A stretch of 64,000 nucleotides of DNA from Streptomyces sp. NBC_01216 (GCF_035994945.1 NZ_CP108677.1:7006001-7070000), one strand, 5' to 3'. Counted from the first letter of the stretch, positions 1-9,770 are shown. Notes: generated by a model from the letters alone, not told the origin. Numbers and translations: made by a program.

Positions 1-299
1 TCCACCTCCTCGGGGCGCAGCCGTGCCGCCCGCAGCGCGCCGCGCACCGCCTGCGCCCCGAGTTCGACGGCTTCACGGATGTACACGTCGTTGGCCGCTC
101 CGAACCCGTGGAGTCCGCCGTAGCCCTCCAGCGGGAGCACGGTGTGCCGCGTCCGTACCCCCGCGTTGCGGTGGAGCCGGTCCAGAAGTCCGCGGTCCGC
201 GCCCGGCGGCAGGCAGGTACGCGCCACCATGTCGGTGACGTCGCGCTGCGCGTGGCGATGCGGGGGGACGACGCCGTGTACGGCCGCGATGCGGGTCAT
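1..299 (-). CDS. Type III polyketide synthase, N-terminal part (runs off left edge)
   Basis: The minus-strand frame opens at an ATG at 299, preceded by a good ribosome site (CAGGAG, about 303-310), and stays open to the window edge, giving about 99 residues. The start MTRIAAVHGVVPPH and the later LHRNAGVRTRHTVLPLEGY and NDVYIREAVELGAQAV match the N-terminal thiolase-fold part of chalcone-synthase-like bacterial enzymes, including the NxGVxTRH region. Such enzymes condense malonyl-CoA units into pyrones, resorcinols or naphthalenes without a carrier protein. The catalytic Cys-His-Asn lie beyond the window, so activity cannot be judged. A prenyltransferase gene lies divergently 140 bp away, which suggests a prenylated polyketide, but that is inference. 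Confidence 0.8.
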   Translation of the reverse strand, partial: MTRIAAVHGVVPPHRHAQRDVTDMVARTCLPPGADRGLLDRLHRNAGVRTRHTVLPLEGYGGLHGFGAANDVYIREAVELGAQAVRGALRAARLRPEEV

Positions 300-438
300 C
301 CTGACTCCTGAGGGTGAGGTGACATGGCGTCATCCTGCCTGCGCGGTCCTGAGGAAGGACGCATATTTCCCGCGCGTCAGGTCATTTCCTGCGTGTATCT
401 CCCTTTTGCTTCGCTTCTTGGTGCCTACCATCGGGTCC

Positions 439-1332
439 GTGGACACACCGCACGTGCTGGACGCGCCGGGAGTCCGGGCCCCGGACGGGAGCCCGGCGCC
501 GGGCAGAAGCCCCGGATGGCGTGCGCTGGCCCTCGCCTGTCATCCGGGGCCCGTCGTCGCGGTGACCGCGCTCACCACGGCCCTGTGCGCGGGGGCCGGT
601 CTCGGCGCGGCCCGGAGCCTTCCGGTGTGCGCGGCCGTGCTCACCGGCCAACTGTCCGTCGGCTGGTGCAACGACGCCTTCGACGCCCGGCGGGACGCGG
701 CGGCCCGCCGGGCGGGCAAGCCGGCGGCCGACGGCACGGTGGGGGTCCGCCGGGTGTGGGCCGCCGCCGCGGTCGCGCTCGCGGTGTGTGTCCCGCTGTC
801 CCTGGCCGCGGGCCTCGCCGCGGGCTCGGTACACCTCACCGGGGTCGCCGCGGCGTGGCTGTACAACCTGCGGCTCAAGGCGACCGTGCTGTCCTGGCTC
901 CCCTACGCGGTCGGCTTCGGCTCCCTTCCGGCCTTCGTCGCCCTCTCCCTGCCCGGCCACCCCCGTCCCGCCTGGTGGGCCGTCGCGGCGGGCGCCCTCC
1001 TCGGGGTCGCGGCCCATCTGGCGGACACGCTCCCCGACATCGCCGACGACCTCGCCGCGGGGGTCCGCGGCCTCCCGCACCGGCTGGGCGTGCACGGCAC
1101 CCGGCTGCTGTTGCCCGTCCCCTTGGTGGCGGCGACGGCCCTGCTGCTGACGGGCCCCCGAGGGGCACGGTACGGAGTCTGGGAGGCGATCGTCCTGGGG
1201 CTGGTGGTCGTCGTCGGACTCGCGGGCACGCTGCTTCGCCGGTGCGGGCGCAAGGCCGCGCTGGCGGGGGCGGTCGTCGTGGCGGCGGTGGATCTGGCGC
1301 TGCTCCTCGCCCGGGGCATCACGATCGCGTGA
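439..1332 (+). CDS. UbiA-family prenyltransferase (EboC-like)
   Basis: The protein has 297 residues and about eight or nine hydrophobic segments. It has the two aspartate-rich motifs of the UbiA superfamily: NDAFDARRD near residue 80 and DTLPDIADD near residue 200, which bind the Mg-diphosphate of the prenyl donor. It should move a prenyl group onto an aromatic or other small acceptor in the membrane. I chose the GTG at 439 for its good family-like N-terminus; GTG 421 in the same frame is also possible and neither has a strong ribosome site. It sits divergent from a type III PKS, whose product could be its acceptor. The substrate is unknown. Confidence 0.8.
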   Translation: MDTPHVLDAPGVRAPDGSPAPGRSPGWRALALACHPGPVVAVTALTTALCAGAGLGAARSLPVCAAVLTGQLSVGWCNDAFDARRDAAARRAGKPAADGTVGVRRVWAAAAVALAVCVPLSLAAGLAAGSVHLTGVAAAWLYNLRLKATVLSWLPYAVGFGSLPAFVALSLPGHPRPAWWAVAAGALLGVAAHLADTLPDIADDLAAGVRGLPHRLGVHGTRLLLPVPLVAATALLLTGPRGARYGVWEAIVLGLVVVVGLAGTLLRRCGRKAALAGAVVVAAVDLALLLARGITIA

Positions 1333-1447
1333 CGACGTCCGACGGCCCGTCACTTCACGGTCCGGGAAAGGCGTCCCGCGTGAACGGAGCGGCCCGCGTC
1401 CGCGGCCGGCCGGACCGGCCGCGCCGCCGCCTCCTAGACTCACGATC

Positions 1448-2170
1448 ATGATTTCCCCCGACTTCGTCACCGAGCCGGACGACCCGGCGCTCTTCGCGAC
1501 CATGTCGACCATGCGCGCCATGCGCCGCCTCAAGCCCGATCCGGTGCCCGACGCACTGGTCGACCGGCTGATACAGGCGGCCGTCTGGGGGCCCAGTGGC
1601 GGCAACATGCAGCGCTACGAGTACGTCGTCGTCACGGACCGCGCCGTGATGGCCTCCCTGGCGCCCCTGTGGAAGCGCTGCGTGGACGCCTACCTCGCCA
1701 CCACGGGCAAGTACGCCCCCGAGGGCATGGACGAAGCCGCCTACGGACGCATGGTCGCCGCCATCGAGTACCAGCGCGACCACTTCGCCGACACCCCGGC
1801 ACTGATCATCCCCTGCTACCGGTTCCCGGAGCCGAGGATCGAGGAGGAGGGGCTACGGCTCTACGCCGAGTCGCTCGGCGCGGAGGCCGTGACCCGCATG
1901 GCGGGGACACAGGACCGTTTCGCCGCCCTGGCGGAGGGTTCCTGCGTCTACCCCGGTGTGCAGAACCTGCTGCTGGCCGCCCGCGGGCTCGGGCTCGCCG
2001 CCAACATCACCATCTGGCACCTGATGCTCGAGGACGAGTGGAAGGCGGCCCTCGGGATCCCGGCGGACATGAACACCTTCGCGGCCATCCCGGTGGGATG
2101 GCCGCGCGGCCGGTTCGGCCCGGTCGGCCGGCGTCCCGTGGCGGACGTCGTCCACCGCGACCGCTGGTAG
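1448..2170 (+). CDS. Nitroreductase-family flavoprotein
   Basis: The protein has 240 residues. The N-terminal STMRAMRRLKPDPVPD followed by AAVWGPSGGNMQRYEYVVV is the FMN-binding start of the nitroreductase fold, and QNLLLAARGLGLAANITIW near residue 180 is the typical second conserved block. Family members are FMN-dependent NAD(P)H oxidoreductases acting on nitro compounds, quinones, flavins or dehalogenation substrates; the specific substrate cannot be read here. It is cytoplasmic, with no signal peptide. The gene is on the same strand as the prenyltransferase, 115 bp downstream, so it could be co-transcribed, but no coupling is visible. Confidence 0.85.
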   Translation: MISPDFVTEPDDPALFATMSTMRAMRRLKPDPVPDALVDRLIQAAVWGPSGGNMQRYEYVVVTDRAVMASLAPLWKRCVDAYLATTGKYAPEGMDEAAYGRMVAAIEYQRDHFADTPALIIPCYRFPEPRIEEEGLRLYAESLGAEAVTRMAGTQDRFAALAEGSCVYPGVQNLLLAARGLGLAANITIWHLMLEDEWKAALGIPADMNTFAAIPVGWPRGRFGPVGRRPVADVVHRDRW

Positions 2171-2183
2171 CCGCGCACGACGC

Positions 2184-2199
2184 CGCCCCGGGCGGGGCG
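2184..2199. terminator. Short GC hairpin between convergent genes
   Basis: CGCCCC and GGGGCG form a 6-bp stem with a 4-base loop, placed just after the nitroreductase stop and before the converging nitric oxide synthase gene. It is weak and has no T-run, which is common for terminators in this kind of genome. Confidence 0.35.
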
Positions 2200-2332
2200 C
2201 GGAACCCGCCGCGACGTTCAAGCGCCGGGTTGCGCGGCCGACGAGGCCGCTCACCGGTCCCGGAGCGCCCGGCCCTCGAAGCGTCCGGCCTCGGCTCGCT
2301 CCTGCGGAGAGGCACCGCCTCCGGCGTGGTGC

Positions 2333-3538
2333 TCAGGTCTTTCGGGCGAGGAAGGCGGGCCGGAGGGAAGGGTCGACCGGGTCGTAGTAGCGGTGGAAGA
2401 CGGGGGTGGCGGAGCCGGAGAGCGGGGGGACGATCCAGCTCCAGTCGGCGGGCGTCGGCCTGCCCAGCCGGCTCTCCCGCTCCACGTGCCGCAGGAACCG
2501 CTCGGACTCGGTGTGGTGGTCGGCCATCGTCACCCCCGCCTCCTCGAAGGAGTGCAGTACCGCCACGTTCAGCTCGACCAGGGCCCGGTCCCGCCACAAC
2601 GTGCGCTCCGACGAACGATCGAGCCCCAGCCGGTCCGCGATCAGCGGAAGCCGGTCGTACCGCCCGGCGTCGGCGAGGTTGCGGGCCCCGATCTCGGTCC
2701 CCATGTACCAGCCGTTGAAAGGAGCCGCCGGATAGCGGACTCCGCCGATCTCGAGGGTCATGTCGCTGATCGCCGGCACCGTGTACCAGCGCAGCCCCAG
2801 GTCGGCGAACCAGTCGTGATCCGGGTGCCGCAGTGTCACCTCGGCCACCGCGTCGTCCGGCAGCTCGTAGGGCTCCGGCCGCGCGCCGGGACGTTCCCGC
2901 ACCATCAGCGGCAGGGGCTGGAAGGCGGCTTCGGACCGCTTCCAGCCCAGCGTGCGGGCGTACGCGGTCAGGGCGGCGCTGTGGGGGTCCCCGCACCAAG
3001 GGCCTTCGGGCGTGCGGTGTCCCGCGTAGCGGACCAGTTGGTCGTTGACGATCCTGGGCGCGGGCCGCTCGGGTCTGTCCGGCGCGAAGACCGAGATCAC
3101 CGGACGGATCCGCCCGCCGTTCGCCGCTGTCCTCAAGTGCTCGAAGCACTGGGCCGCCACGCCGTCGGCGGAGGTGACGTGCCTCAGGTCGCGCACGACC
3201 AGACCGCGCCAGTAGAGCCGGCCTATGCAGCGGGCCGCGTTGCGCCAGGCGACGCGAGCGCCGAAGCGCAGTTCCTCCGGCGTGTGCTCGTACACACCGG
3301 TGCGGTCGATCGCGTCCCGTACGTCGCGGACTCTGTGCTCCACGTCTCCGGCGAGCGGCTGTTCGCGATGGAACTGGCGGATGAAACTCTCCGCCTGGTG
3401 CCGGTCCGTGAACTCCTGCGGTCGCGCGGGGCGGACGTCCGCCGCGGGGGCCGGGGTGTCGTGCGGGGCGCCGGACAGGGACGGGCACCCGCCGGGGGCG
3501 GGTGCGGACTTGCGGAAGCGGCTCAGATCGAAGACCAC
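2333..3538 (-). CDS. nos: Bacterial nitric oxide synthase oxygenase
   Basis: The protein has 401 residues, close to the usual 360-400 for oxygenase-only bacterial NOS. The heme-cysteine motif WRNAARCIGR lies at about residues 98-107 with Cys104 as the expected thiolate ligand. The substrate-site block FNGWYMGTEIGARNL, holding the arginine-binding Glu, is present, as is the C-terminal VFHRYYDP. The enzyme oxidises L-arginine to NO and citrulline using electrons from a separate reductase. The start is a GTG at 3538 with GGGAGGAAC seven bases upstream. No thaxtomin-type NRPS, tryptophan-nitrating P450 or reductase gene is adjacent, so this looks like a stand-alone signalling or stress NOS rather than TxtD. 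Confidence 0.93.
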   Translation of the reverse strand: MVFDLSRFRKSAPAPGGCPSLSGAPHDTPAPAADVRPARPQEFTDRHQAESFIRQFHREQPLAGDVEHRVRDVRDAIDRTGVYEHTPEELRFGARVAWRNAARCIGRLYWRGLVVRDLRHVTSADGVAAQCFEHLRTAANGGRIRPVISVFAPDRPERPAPRIVNDQLVRYAGHRTPEGPWCGDPHSAALTAYARTLGWKRSEAAFQPLPLMVRERPGARPEPYELPDDAVAEVTLRHPDHDWFADLGLRWYTVPAISDMTLEIGGVRYPAAPFNGWYMGTEIGARNLADAGRYDRLPLIADRLGLDRSSERTLWRDRALVELNVAVLHSFEEAGVTMADHHTESERFLRHVERESRLGRPTPADWSWIVPPLSGSATPVFHRYYDPVDPSLRPAFLARKT

Positions 3539-3747
3539 GATGTTCCTCCCGCGCCCATGAGTACCCGATGTGTGCGGGCGGGTGCGGAGAGTGGCGACTC
3601 TTCGTGTGGTGAGCGCGGCGCGCTGGTAAGGTGCCCGGCTTCAGGCGCTGTTATGGCGGTCACCGGCTTCTCGGAAAGCGGGCCGCGGGCCCGCGCTGTG
3701 CCCGCCCGGTCTTCCGGAGCGCCGGTCGGGCGGGCCGCACCCCGCGC

Positions 3748-4518
3748 TCAGTGCACCGAGAGCCCGCCGTCCACGAACAGCGCCTGCCCGGTGACGTAGC
3801 CGGAGGCCCGGCTCGCCAGGAACACCGCGGCCCCCTCGAAGTCCTCGGCCAGCCCGTTGCGTCCGACCATGGTGCGGGCGGCCAGCCCGGCGACCTGTGC
3901 CGGGTCGGACGCGAGGCGCTCGTTGAGCGGGGTCAGCACGAAGCCCGGCACGAGCGTGTTGACCGTCACCCCGCGCCCCGACCAGGCCTCGGCCTGCGAG
4001 CGGGCCAGCGACTCCAGGCCGCCCTTCGACACCCCGTACGCGCCCGACCGCACGAACGCCCGGTGCGCCTGCTGCGAGGTGACGTGGATGATCCGGCCGA
4101 AGCCGCGCTCGGCCATCCCGGGCCCGAAGCGCTGCCCGAGCAGGAACGGCGCCTCCAGGTTCACCGCCATCGTCCGGTCCCAGACCTCCTCGGAGAGCTC
4201 GGACAGCGGCGGACGCAGGTTGATCCCGGCGGAGTTGACGAGGATGTCCGGCTCGCCGTACACGGCGGCGGCCTCCTCGGCGGTGGCCCGCACGCCCGTA
4301 CGGGTGCCGAGGTCGCCGCTGACCCAGGCCGCGGTGGCGCCGGCCTCGGTCAGCTCGTCGACGGCCGCCTTCAGCTCGGCCTCGCGCCGGGCGACGATCA
4401 CGACCTTCGCCCCGGCCCGGGCCAGGGCGCGGGCGACGGCCTTGCCGATCCCCGAACTGCCGCCGGTGACCAGCGCGGTGCGCCCGGTCAGCGAGAACAG
4501 CTCGTCCAGATAGGCCAT
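3748..4518 (-). CDS. SDR-family oxidoreductase
   Basis: The protein has 256 residues. The Rossmann motif TGGSSGIG lies near residue 18, NSAGI near 97, the catalytic Ser in HVTSQQ, and YGVSK carries the Tyr and Lys; VDGG closes the C-terminus. It is a classical short-chain dehydrogenase using NAD(P)H, similar to FabG or gluconate 5-dehydrogenase-like enzymes. The substrate is not deducible. The ATG at 4518 overlaps the stop of the DUF397 gene (TGATG), so it is translated from the same mRNA as the two regulators upstream. That makes the SDR an unusual third member of an XRE/DUF397 operon. Confidence 0.88.
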   Translation of the reverse strand: MAYLDELFSLTGRTALVTGGSSGIGKAVARALARAGAKVVIVARREAELKAAVDELTEAGATAAWVSGDLGTRTGVRATAEEAAAVYGEPDILVNSAGINLRPPLSELSEEVWDRTMAVNLEAPFLLGQRFGPGMAERGFGRIIHVTSQQAHRAFVRSGAYGVSKGGLESLARSQAEAWSGRGVTVNTLVPGFVLTPLNERLASDPAQVAGLAARTMVGRNGLAEDFEGAAVFLASRASGYVTGQALFVDGGLSVH

Positions 4519-4763
4519 CAGATCCGCTCGCAGCGCGCGACGAACGCGCTCCAGGCGGCGGGCCCCAGCGCGAGCCGCGCGCCCTCGGGACGCTTCGAGT
4601 CGCGGACGTGCACGGTGCCGGGACAGGCGGCCACCTCGACGCAGTCGTCGCCGGAGCCGCCGCTGTAGCTCGACTTGTGCCAGGAGAGCGCCACTTCGAC
4701 GCAGTCGTCGCCGTCGCCGCCGCTGTAGCTGCTCTTGAACCAGACCAGGTCGGTGCTGCTCAT
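4518..4763 (-). CDS. DUF397 protein with duplicated core motif
   Basis: The 81-residue protein carries the DUF397 signature twice: FKSSYSGGDGDDCVEVA at residues 9-25 and HKSSYSGGSGDDCVEVA at 29-45, then the usual VHVRDSKRPEG and a C-terminal AWSAFV block. Most DUF397 proteins of 60-70 residues have one copy. They are small partners of XRE-DUF5753 regulators, where the pair behaves like a toxin-antitoxin-related or developmental switch (the WhiJ and Scr1 types). It overlaps the XRE gene by ATGA and the SDR by one base. The duplication probably arose by recombination between near-identical 48-60 bp stretches. Confidence 0.9.
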   Translation of the reverse strand: MSSTDLVWFKSSYSGGDGDDCVEVALSWHKSSYSGGSGDDCVEVAACPGTVHVRDSKRPEGARLALGPAAWSAFVARCERI

Positions 4764-5593
4764 GTCGCTCCTCGCATCTGCCGCAACAGGCTCTGGGAGT
4801 CTTCCAGCGTAAGAGCCTGTGACCGCATCCTGGCATACCGCATCTGGAGGATGCCGACGTCTTTCGCCTCGGCGAGCAGCAGCCCGGCCCGCTGCCCCTC
4901 GCAGTACCCGTACCAGCGGTTCTCCTGGGTCTCCAGGAGGCGCATCGGCCCGTCCAGTCCCGCGTGGTGCCCCCGTCCCTGCGCCATCACCTGGATCTCG
5001 ACGTTGCGCCGCTCGGACATCCGCAGCACGTGCTCCAGCTGGGCCCGGTGCACCTCGGGGCCGCCGGTCGGCCGGCGCAGCACGTGCTCCTCGATGATGA
5101 AGCTGTAGGCGGTGTTGGGGCGTTCGGTGAGCAGCTCCCGCCGCGCCGCGCGGGCCACCAGCTTCTCCTCGACCTCCGCGTCACCGAGCGGCGGTAACTG
5201 CTGCTCGAACAGCGTCCGCGCGTACGCGTCGATCTGCAGCAGCCCCGGCACGAGCCGGTTCTCGTACGTGTACAGGCACAGCGCCGCCGCCTCCAGGCGT
5301 GCCCAGCGCTGGAACCAGCTGGCCAGCCCCGGCTGCCGCGACAGGTGCTTCGCCGCCGCCCGCACCACCCCGAAGGCGTCGAGCAGCGCCTCCGCCCGCT
5401 CCACGAACGTGGGCGACGGGAAGCGCCGCCCCTGCTCCACCGAGGCGATCGTCTCCCGCGAATAGCGCACCTGCGCGGCGAACTCCTCCTGGGTCAGCCC
5501 CGCCCGCCTGCGGAACACCTTGACCACCTCCCCGAAGGCCCTCAGGCTGTCCGAGGTCTCCGGCTCCGCGACTCCGTCGGTCGTCGTCATCAT
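4760..5593 (-). CDS. XRE-family regulator with DUF5753 domain
   Basis: The protein has 277 residues. The helix-turn-helix is at about residues 20-75 (RAGLTQEEFAAQVRYSRETI, then SVEQGRRFPSP), followed by the DUF5753 domain (LCLYTYENRLVPGLLQ, QIDAYART, VQVMAQG-like strands). These regulators occur in large numbers in Streptomyces beside DUF397 genes and, as with WhiJ, affect development and antibiotic production. GGGAGG at 5599-5604 fits the ATG at 5593; an ATG six bases upstream would overlap that ribosome site. The stop overlaps the DUF397 start by four bases. A divergent ATPase gene shares the 126-bp promoter gap. Confidence 0.9.
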   Translation of the reverse strand: MMTTTDGVAEPETSDSLRAFGEVVKVFRRRAGLTQEEFAAQVRYSRETIASVEQGRRFPSPTFVERAEALLDAFGVVRAAAKHLSRQPGLASWFQRWARLEAAALCLYTYENRLVPGLLQIDAYARTLFEQQLPPLGDAEVEEKLVARAARRELLTERPNTAYSFIIEEHVLRRPTGGPEVHRAQLEHVLRMSERRNVEIQVMAQGRGHHAGLDGPMRLLETQENRWYGYCEGQRAGLLLAEAKDVGILQMRYARMRSQALTLEDSQSLLRQMRGAT

Positions 5594-5719
5594 GCGCACC
5601 TCCCACCCCGCATGCTCACGGACCGTGAGGAGTACTGTCCACCCTCCGGACTCGTACGCTCACGCAGCGTACGAGTTTCTGACCTGGGAACCCGCAGCCC
5701 GCCGCGCCACATTGGCCCC

Positions 5720-6277
5720 ATGGCCACCCAGCAGACCCGCCAAGAGGCGGTTACCGTACGTGTGTTCACCCAGCGTTTCAGCTCCACCCCGCGCGGCGCC
5801 CGGCTGGCCCGGCGGCTCGCGCTCCACCAGCTCGACCGCTGGGGCCTCCCGCACGGCTGCCCGGTCTCCGACGCCGCCGCGCAGATCGTCGCCGAACTCG
5901 CCGCGAACGCCGTCACCCACGGGCGCGTGCCCGGCCGGGACTTCGAGCTGGCCCTCGCGTACCGGCCGGGCGAGCGCCTGCGCATCGACGTCTCCGACAC
6001 ACGCACCGAAGCCCGCCCCGGCCCGGTCCGGCCGACGGCCCCGCTCGCCGACGGCGGCCGGGGCCTGGCCCTCGTCGAGGCGCTCGTCGGCCGCTGGGAG
6101 GTTCTCCCACGCGTGCCCGTCGGCAAGACGGTCCGGGCGGAGCTGTACCTGGACGAGCGGGCGGCCTCGCCGGGCCGGACGCAATCGGGTGCGACGGCCT
6201 CGTGCCGAGCGGCGAGGGGTGTCCGCGACGAGGAGCCGGCAGGCCCGGAGGGTCAGCCGCTTGATGATCGATTCTGA
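5720..6277 (+). CDS. RsbW-like ATP-binding regulatory protein
   Basis: The protein has 185 residues. It has the GHKL ATPase boxes of anti-sigma/serine kinases: the N box in ELAANAVTHG near residue 68, a DVSDT strand, and GGRGLALVEAL as the G2 box near 118. Such proteins usually bind or phosphorylate an anti-sigma-antagonist-like partner. It stands divergent from an XRE-DUF5753/DUF397 pair, the well-known trio arrangement of whiJ/abaA-type loci, so regulation in common is likely. The ATG at 5720 gives the conserved start; the last about 40 residues are low complexity and may not be structured. Confidence 0.85.
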   Translation: MATQQTRQEAVTVRVFTQRFSSTPRGARLARRLALHQLDRWGLPHGCPVSDAAAQIVAELAANAVTHGRVPGRDFELALAYRPGERLRIDVSDTRTEARPGPVRPTAPLADGGRGLALVEALVGRWEVLPRVPVGKTVRAELYLDERAASPGRTQSGATASCRAARGVRDEEPAGPEGQPLDDRF

Positions 6278-6416
6278 GCGAGGAGCATGGGTCCGCTCTT
6301 GTGGCGCGTCCGTTCGCGGGGCGGCACGCGCTGCTCGGGCGGGTGGGCAGGACTCCCCGCGCGGACCGGTGGCCGCCCTCGCCGACGCCGTGGCCGTTCT
6401 CCGCACGGAACCGTGC

Positions 6417-6674
6417 TCAGCGGCGCGACCAGCCGCTGGTGACCCGGTCCCAGAGGGAGCGCGTGGCGCCGAAGCCGCTCTCGTGCACCCAGATGTGCGT
6501 GCACGCCGGGCACTGGAGGTGCAGCAGGCTGCCCGTGTTGGACAGCAGGTAGCGCCAGTGGTCGGAGCACGTCAGCCGCCGGCCGCAGGGTTCGCAGCCG
6601 TGCCCGTCGTCGCACGCGGGGCAGGCCACCCAGGCGCGGCGCCCCCGGTCCGCCTGCGGGTCAAGCGGCAGCAT
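6417..6674 (-). CDS. Small zinc-ribbon protein
   Basis: The protein has 85 residues and three Cys pairs: CPACDDGHGCEPCG near residues 18-31 and CPAC near 57, with His residues around them (CSDHWRY, HIWVHE). This pattern indicates one or two zinc-binding ribbons. I know no function for it. The start ATG at 6674 lies inside the end of the upstream DUF6400-like gene (14-bp overlap), so the two are likely translated together. It converges on the ATPase gene. Confidence 0.7.
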   Translation of the reverse strand: MLPLDPQADRGRRAWVACPACDDGHGCEPCGRRLTCSDHWRYLLSNTGSLLHLQCPACTHIWVHESGFGATRSLWDRVTSGWSRR

Positions 6675-6942
6675 GCCCGCCCCCGCGCCGGGGGAGCACA
6701 CCGGCCGCGACGAGCTCCTCGTAGAGGCGCCGCTGGTCCGCGTCGAGTCCGGAGTACAGCAGGTCGTACGCCGCCTCCTCGCCGCGCAGTACCTCGATCG
6801 GATCCCAGTCGGCGCCGACGGCGTCCAGGACGTGGACCTGTCGGAGCGCTTCCTGGGAGGTGAGGTCGAGGGTGAAGTCGACGAGCGAGAGGTCCGGGCG
6901 AGCGGACCCCTCAGGGTCGGGGGAAAGCGGAGAATGAGCCAT
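6661..6942 (-). CDS. DUF6400-like small protein
   Basis: The protein has 93 residues. SLVDFTLDLTSQEALRQVHV, DWDPIEVLRGEEAAYDLLYSG and LYEELVAAGVLP match what I recall of the DUF6400 family in Streptomyces, an acidic, mostly helical cytoplasmic protein of unknown role. It overlaps the zinc-ribbon gene downstream by 14 bases. The family name is from memory and the function is unknown. Confidence 0.7.
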   Translation of the reverse strand: MAHSPLSPDPEGSARPDLSLVDFTLDLTSQEALRQVHVLDAVGADWDPIEVLRGEEAAYDLLYSGLDADQRRLYEELVAAGVLPRRGGGHAAA

Positions 6943-7154
6943 ATGGGCAACTTAGGTAACCCTTCATTCCCGCGGCAAGAGGGGGTGGGAGAAGTCACAG
7001 CCGCCACTTCACGCCCGGCGGAGGCCCCGAGGTCCCCGCGGGCGATTCAAACGCGCGCGGGCCGTCTTGTCGATGACACGCCTCGGCCGTTGTTCCGGCG
7101 CGTTCTCCTCGTTGTCATGACGACCGGCTTTTCCCTCGCCCGCCGGAGGCGTCG

Positions 7155-7280
7155 TTGAGCGTTCTCACCATCCTCGCCTGGGCCGCCGTCGTCCTCGCCT
7201 GCTGGCTCGCCGCCGGAGTGGCCGTCGTCGCCCTCTGGCACGTCTTCGTCCGCCGTCACAAGGACGGGGGCCCGCGCTGA
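7155..7280 (+). CDS. Small single-span membrane protein
   Basis: The gene is a 41-codon frame starting with TTG at 7155, with GGAGG six bases upstream (7145-7149). Residues 3-33 are one hydrophobic helix (ILAWAAVVLACWLAAG then VAVVALWHVF), ending in a basic tail RRHKDGGPR, so it should insert with the tail inside. A 13-codon frame beginning at ATG 7118 ends in TTGA exactly over this start and might couple translation. It is not recognised as any named family. Confidence is moderate because the start is TTG and the frame is short. Confidence 0.5.
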   Translation: MSVLTILAWAAVVLACWLAAGVAVVALWHVFVRRHKDGGPR

Positions 7281-7478
7281 CCCGGTGGCTCCTGGCGACC
7301 TGACCAAGGACCCCGGCCGCGCCGGAGGCGGTCTCCCTCGCCGATCCGGTTCGGCCGGTCCAGGAAGACGGCGGGCCGCGGGTGCTGTCCGGCATCGGCG
7401 TGTGGCTCGACGGGGGCCGCGGCGCTGCTCGGCGCGCGGGCGTGGTCCCGCGGCAACCTTTCCCCGCCCGGCGGCAAC

Positions 7479-8162
7479 GTGACGGTGCGGCGGAAGTCCG
7501 TCATGGCTCCGCCGGCCCTCCGCGCGCCCACCTGCCGGACCGGGAACGGATGCTCGCCCGGATCGAGCGGGGCATGGACGCCGCGGATGCCCCGCTTCGC
7601 GCGGCGCGTCCCGCACGCCCCGGCCCGTGGCCGCGGGTCCTCCTCCCGGGGCACGGCACCACACGGGACACCGCGGACCGCCCTCCAGCCCCCTCGCCTC
7701 CGGTCCGCCGCGGCCCCCCTCCGGCACGCCCCCCTCCTCCCCGGCGTCCCCGCCCGCAGCACGGCCACGCCGGCCGGGCGCACGAGCGGACCACTCTCCT
7801 CCGGTGGCTCCGTCAACCCCTACCGCAACGCCTACTGGGCGCAGAGCGACATCAGCGTCGAGACCGCGGCACCGTTGACCGCCCTCACCCTCGAGGTCGG
7901 CATCGCGCAGACCGGAGGGGTGGCCCTCACCGGCGCCTGGCGCACCCTGCCGGAGGAGGACTTCGCCTTCACCAGCGAGGAAGCCGGCGGCGTCCTGGTC
8001 TGCACATGGAGCCTCAAGGCGGGCCGCACCGTCCCGGCGGGGAAACACGTCTTCGCCGTCCAGTACGACCACGCCAGGGGCGGCCGGGACTCCGGCGGGG
8101 ACACGTACACCGCGACGGGAGCCACCGCGGCAAAGGCGTACACCGTCGGCGGAGGCTTCTGA
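7479..8162 (+). pseudogene. Secreted or anti-sigma-like protein, probably frameshifted
   Basis: The C-terminal 120 residues (from LSSGGSVNPYRNAYWAQSDI to KAYTVGGGF) read like a well-conserved extracellular beta-domain seen in Streptomyces hypothetical proteins. Upstream, the frame beginning at 7382 gives LPDRERMLARIERGMDAAD, an intracellular helical start such proteins usually carry, but this is in a different frame. Between about 7600 and 7800 all frames are open and low complexity, so the shift cannot be placed exactly. Either the gene is broken, or a sequencing error hides an intact N-terminal helix, membrane span and outer domain. No ribosome site supports the in-frame GTG at 7479. Confidence 0.5.
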
Positions 8163-8186
8163 ACCCGCTCGGTGCCCCGCGCCTCT

Positions 8187-8213
8187 CCCGGGCGCGCCGT
8201 TCCGGCGCCCGGG
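8187..8213. terminator. Hairpin between convergent genes
   Basis: CCCGGGCGC and GCGCCCGGG form a 9-bp perfect stem with a 9-base loop, between the plus-strand frame ending at 8162 and the glpD stop at 8215. It may serve both directions. Confidence 0.55.
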
Positions 8214-8214
8214 T

Positions 8215-9770
<1,556 letters not shown>

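Noticed and set aside
3748..4836. N-terminal extension of the SDR gene to 4836
   Set aside because: It overlaps the DUF397 gene in another frame and the extra residues are basic low complexity; ATG 4518 gives the standard SDR start.
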